Position numbers and translations under genes: made by a program. Of a DNA stretch of 21,588 bases, positions 19,861 to 21,588 are shown one piece after another; position 1 is the first letter of the stretch, and every line of letters begins with the position of its first letter. The stretch spans positions 1 to 21,588 of the forward strand of contig JBBHKE010000331.1 of the NCBI GenBank assembly GCA_037447655.1. The letters run 5' to 3'. The DNA is from Zygnema cylindricum (taxonomy: Eukaryota > Streptophyta > Zygnematophyceae > Zygnematales > Zygnemataceae). The notes beneath the pieces are model-generated. The model was not told the DNA's origin and did no database searches. It saw only the letters and a program-made list of their open reading frames with translations.

Positions 19861-20560
19861 TATTGGTACGATGTATCGTTATCGGTGTTATATGTACGGA
19901 CGGTACATATAAATGTACGGCCAGTACACTCAACTGTACGGTTTTAGTACGGATCCAAAAAACGATGTACCTTTCACATCCGACGCCATGGCTTTGTCCC
20001 TTTCTTCCTTGGGATTCACTGGAGACCTGCCACACGTCTGACACTGACCGTACACCACTCTATTTAAGAGAACGTACTTTTGTTTTGTACGGTACTTGGA
20101 AAATTACCCTAAATAGAGTAAAGAAAAAAATAGAATAAACTACGCTATTTGAGAATAAAAATAAAAAAAAGCGGGACGGAATTAGCGTACACTACGCTAA
20201 TAGCGATTGGCGGTTTACTGTAGTCAGCCATGTCTAGGGAACCGGCGTAGTAAGCCCAGGTATAAAGTACGAAAATTTACGATTGTACGAAGATTGTACG
20301 AGCTCAATTTAGTATGGATAGCGTCGGCTCCGCAAGAAATGTATTCCCACATACTGTCGGCAGCCGTACAATCTTGGGATTAACTTTGCGTACCCTTTCG
20401 CAAAAGAGTAAAGACCGTACAGGATGTACGATTTATCGGCTACTCTCTTTGCCCTCATAACGCGGGTGAACCAATCCAGTTTCATCCAGTGTTACAGACG
20501 CCGTCGTCATATGTACGGAATTTACGGTTCTTTGTGCTCACGCGTGTCAAATTTTTGTAT
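19861..20560. repeat. GTAC-rich block (TGTACGG words on both strands)
   Basis: GTAC occurs about twenty times, often as TGTACGG, CCGTACA or TTGTACGA. This is several times what base composition would give. The block ends about 630 bp upstream of the right-edge gene. GTAC is the core of copper-response elements bound by SBP-domain factors (CRR1/SPL7), but a decayed satellite is equally possible. Confidence 0.55.
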
Positions 20561-20681
20561 GAGCCATGTGGGATCCCAAGCACCCGAGAGGTTCCAGGTC
20601 CAATCTGAGCCGTCGGATGATACTACGTGCTCCACGTCATCCCCCTCATGTACCTGTTTGCCACACTTGGCATAGGTGGAA

Positions 20682-21013
20682 AAGGCTACGTCGGCCCACC
20701 CCCGGTCCTCGGGCAGCCGGCTATTTTCAACCAGCCACGCCGGCATTTCTGGCCATGCTATTTCGACAATGCAATTTTTATATTATAATTGTCACTTTGT
20801 CGGTATTGATTCTGGTCGTCAAATTTCTGATTGCAGGCCGTCAAGTTTCTCCTCGGCACGACGTGGCATTAAAACGAAAGGCTACGTCGGCCTATTTCTT
20901 AGTTCTCAGGCAGCCGGCTATTACCAACTCGCCACGCCGGCATATTTGACAGTCAATATTTTAACCGGTTGGCAATACTCATGCTAGTTTGATTGCAGGC
21001 CGTCAAGTTTCTC
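20682..21013. repeat. Duplicated promoter module (direct repeat, two units)
   Basis: Unit 1 (20682-20851) and unit 2 (20878-21013) both begin AAGGCTACGTCGGCC, continue with CAGCCGGCTATT and GCCACGCCGGCAT, and end GATTGCAGGCCGTCAAGTTT. Their centres differ in length and sequence. GACGTGGCA between the units adds another ACGT core. The pair ends 15 bp before the TATA-like box of the right-edge gene. Confidence 0.8.
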
Positions 21014-21023
21014 GTTTTCGGCG

Positions 21024-21035
21024 CCAATATTTAAA
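21024..21035 (+). promoter_or_regulatory. CCAAT/TATTTAAA core promoter of the right-edge gene
   Basis: CCAAT at 21024-21028 runs into TATTTAAA at 21028-21035. A C/T-rich leader follows to the ATG at 21189. The spacing fits a transcription start near 21060 and a 5' UTR of about 125 nt. Confidence 0.6.
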
Positions 21036-21188
21036 CACTGCCTATTCAGCTTTCATCTCCAGTTCAAAACTGATTACCTTTGCCTCCAACCTTACATAAT
21101 TTTAAATCCTCTCTCTTAATTTGCTTCTTCAGTTTTCACATCTTCATAATCAATTTATTTTAATTAAGTTTTTTTTATTTAAGATTCA

Positions 21189-21380
21189 ATGGCTGCTTTT
21201 GCTGCAATGGCTTCCATGTCTGCTGTTTCTCTCCAGAATTCAGTTACATTAAAAAATGTCTCTGTTGACAAGAAATTCTCAAGGTCGGGCGTGAACTGTG
21301 TGAATCTATGCTCACCAAAATCAGTTCGACGCAGTTCAGTTCGCTGTCAGGCGGGAGATGACAAAGGCCCTCTCTCTGCT
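21189..21380 (+). CDS. Plastid-targeted protein, first exon (partial gene)
   Basis: Exon 1 encodes 64 residues from ATG at 21189 to the donor GTAAGC at 21381 (phase 0). The N-terminus MAAFAAMASMSAVSLQ is Ala/Ser-rich without acids, followed by basic Ser/Val-rich sequence and RRSSVRCQAGDDKG. This resembles a chloroplast transit peptide with cleavage near VRC|QA. The start is supported by the TATA box and a GATTCAATGG context. Mature residues GDDKGPLSA are too few to name the protein. A possible next exon starts after TTTTCAG at 21547, but reads only NFAKS before TGA at 21562-21564, giving a 69-aa product. Either this is a very small plastid protein or the real second exon is beyond the window. 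Confidence 0.75.
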
Positions 21381-21588
21381 GTAAGCTTTCAAACCTTTGT
21401 TATGTTTTGACATTATTGCTATTTCCGCATTTGAGAATATTGAAACTTTGAAAGAGTAACTTTTGGTACAATGTTTCTTTCACTTAGTAAAGTTTCCATA
21501 CTAGCTGGTAACCTGATGTGCTTGATGTTCACAAATACATTTTCAGAACTTTGCCAAGTCATGAATCGGTGTAATTTTTTTTTTTACG

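Larger units (their letters stand above)
19207..21020. other. Intergenic stretch between RPN13 and the right-edge gene
   Basis: No gene is supported here. Contents are a family-A MITE, an AATAAA signal, a cluster of CCGATA/TATCGG words at 19798-19885, a GTAC-rich block and the duplicated module before the right-edge gene. The stretch 19440-19680 is T-rich and could be the RPN13 3' UTR. Confidence 0.6.

Overview
The window is nuclear DNA of a eukaryote, most likely from the green lineage (streptophyte: a charophyte alga, bryophyte or similar). Genes are split by many GT-AG introns of about 160 to 1,200 bp. The DNA is AT-rich with microsatellites and short non-autonomous transposons. One gene begins with a typical chloroplast transit peptide. 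Three multi-exon genes could be rebuilt by hand with consistent splice phases; a fourth enters at the right edge. Nothing looks bacterial or viral, and there is no operon or CRISPR structure.

Layout. (1) 328-4518, minus strand: five-exon PLAC8-family (Cys-rich) membrane protein, about 317 aa. (2) 4519-8204: intergenic DNA with a (CAT)n-like leader at the PLAC8 gene, bZIP and G-box sites, two 214-bp TA-flanked MITEs, a second MITE type and a (TA)n tract. (3) 8205-12040, minus strand: six-exon gene for a roughly 407-aa, probably plastid-targeted conserved protein of unknown function. (4) 12041-13283: divergent promoter region. (5) 13356-19206, plus strand: ten recognised exons of RPN13/ADRM1, the proteasomal ubiquitin receptor, with a clear Pru domain and a DEUBAD-type C-terminal domain; its true start and final C-terminus are uncertain. 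(6) 19207-21188: 3' flank with AATAAA, then a GTAC-rich block and a duplicated ACGT-rich promoter module. (7) 21189 onward, plus strand: first exon of a plastid-targeted protein with a TATA-type promoter.

The genes look like unrelated housekeeping neighbours, not a pathway. The most notable structure is the repeat landscape. At least eight copies or fragments of small terminal-inverted-repeat elements, most bordered by TA, sit in introns and flanks of all three genes. A separate 208-bp near-perfect foldback in an intron is bordered by a 7-bp direct repeat. No complete autonomous transposase was seen.
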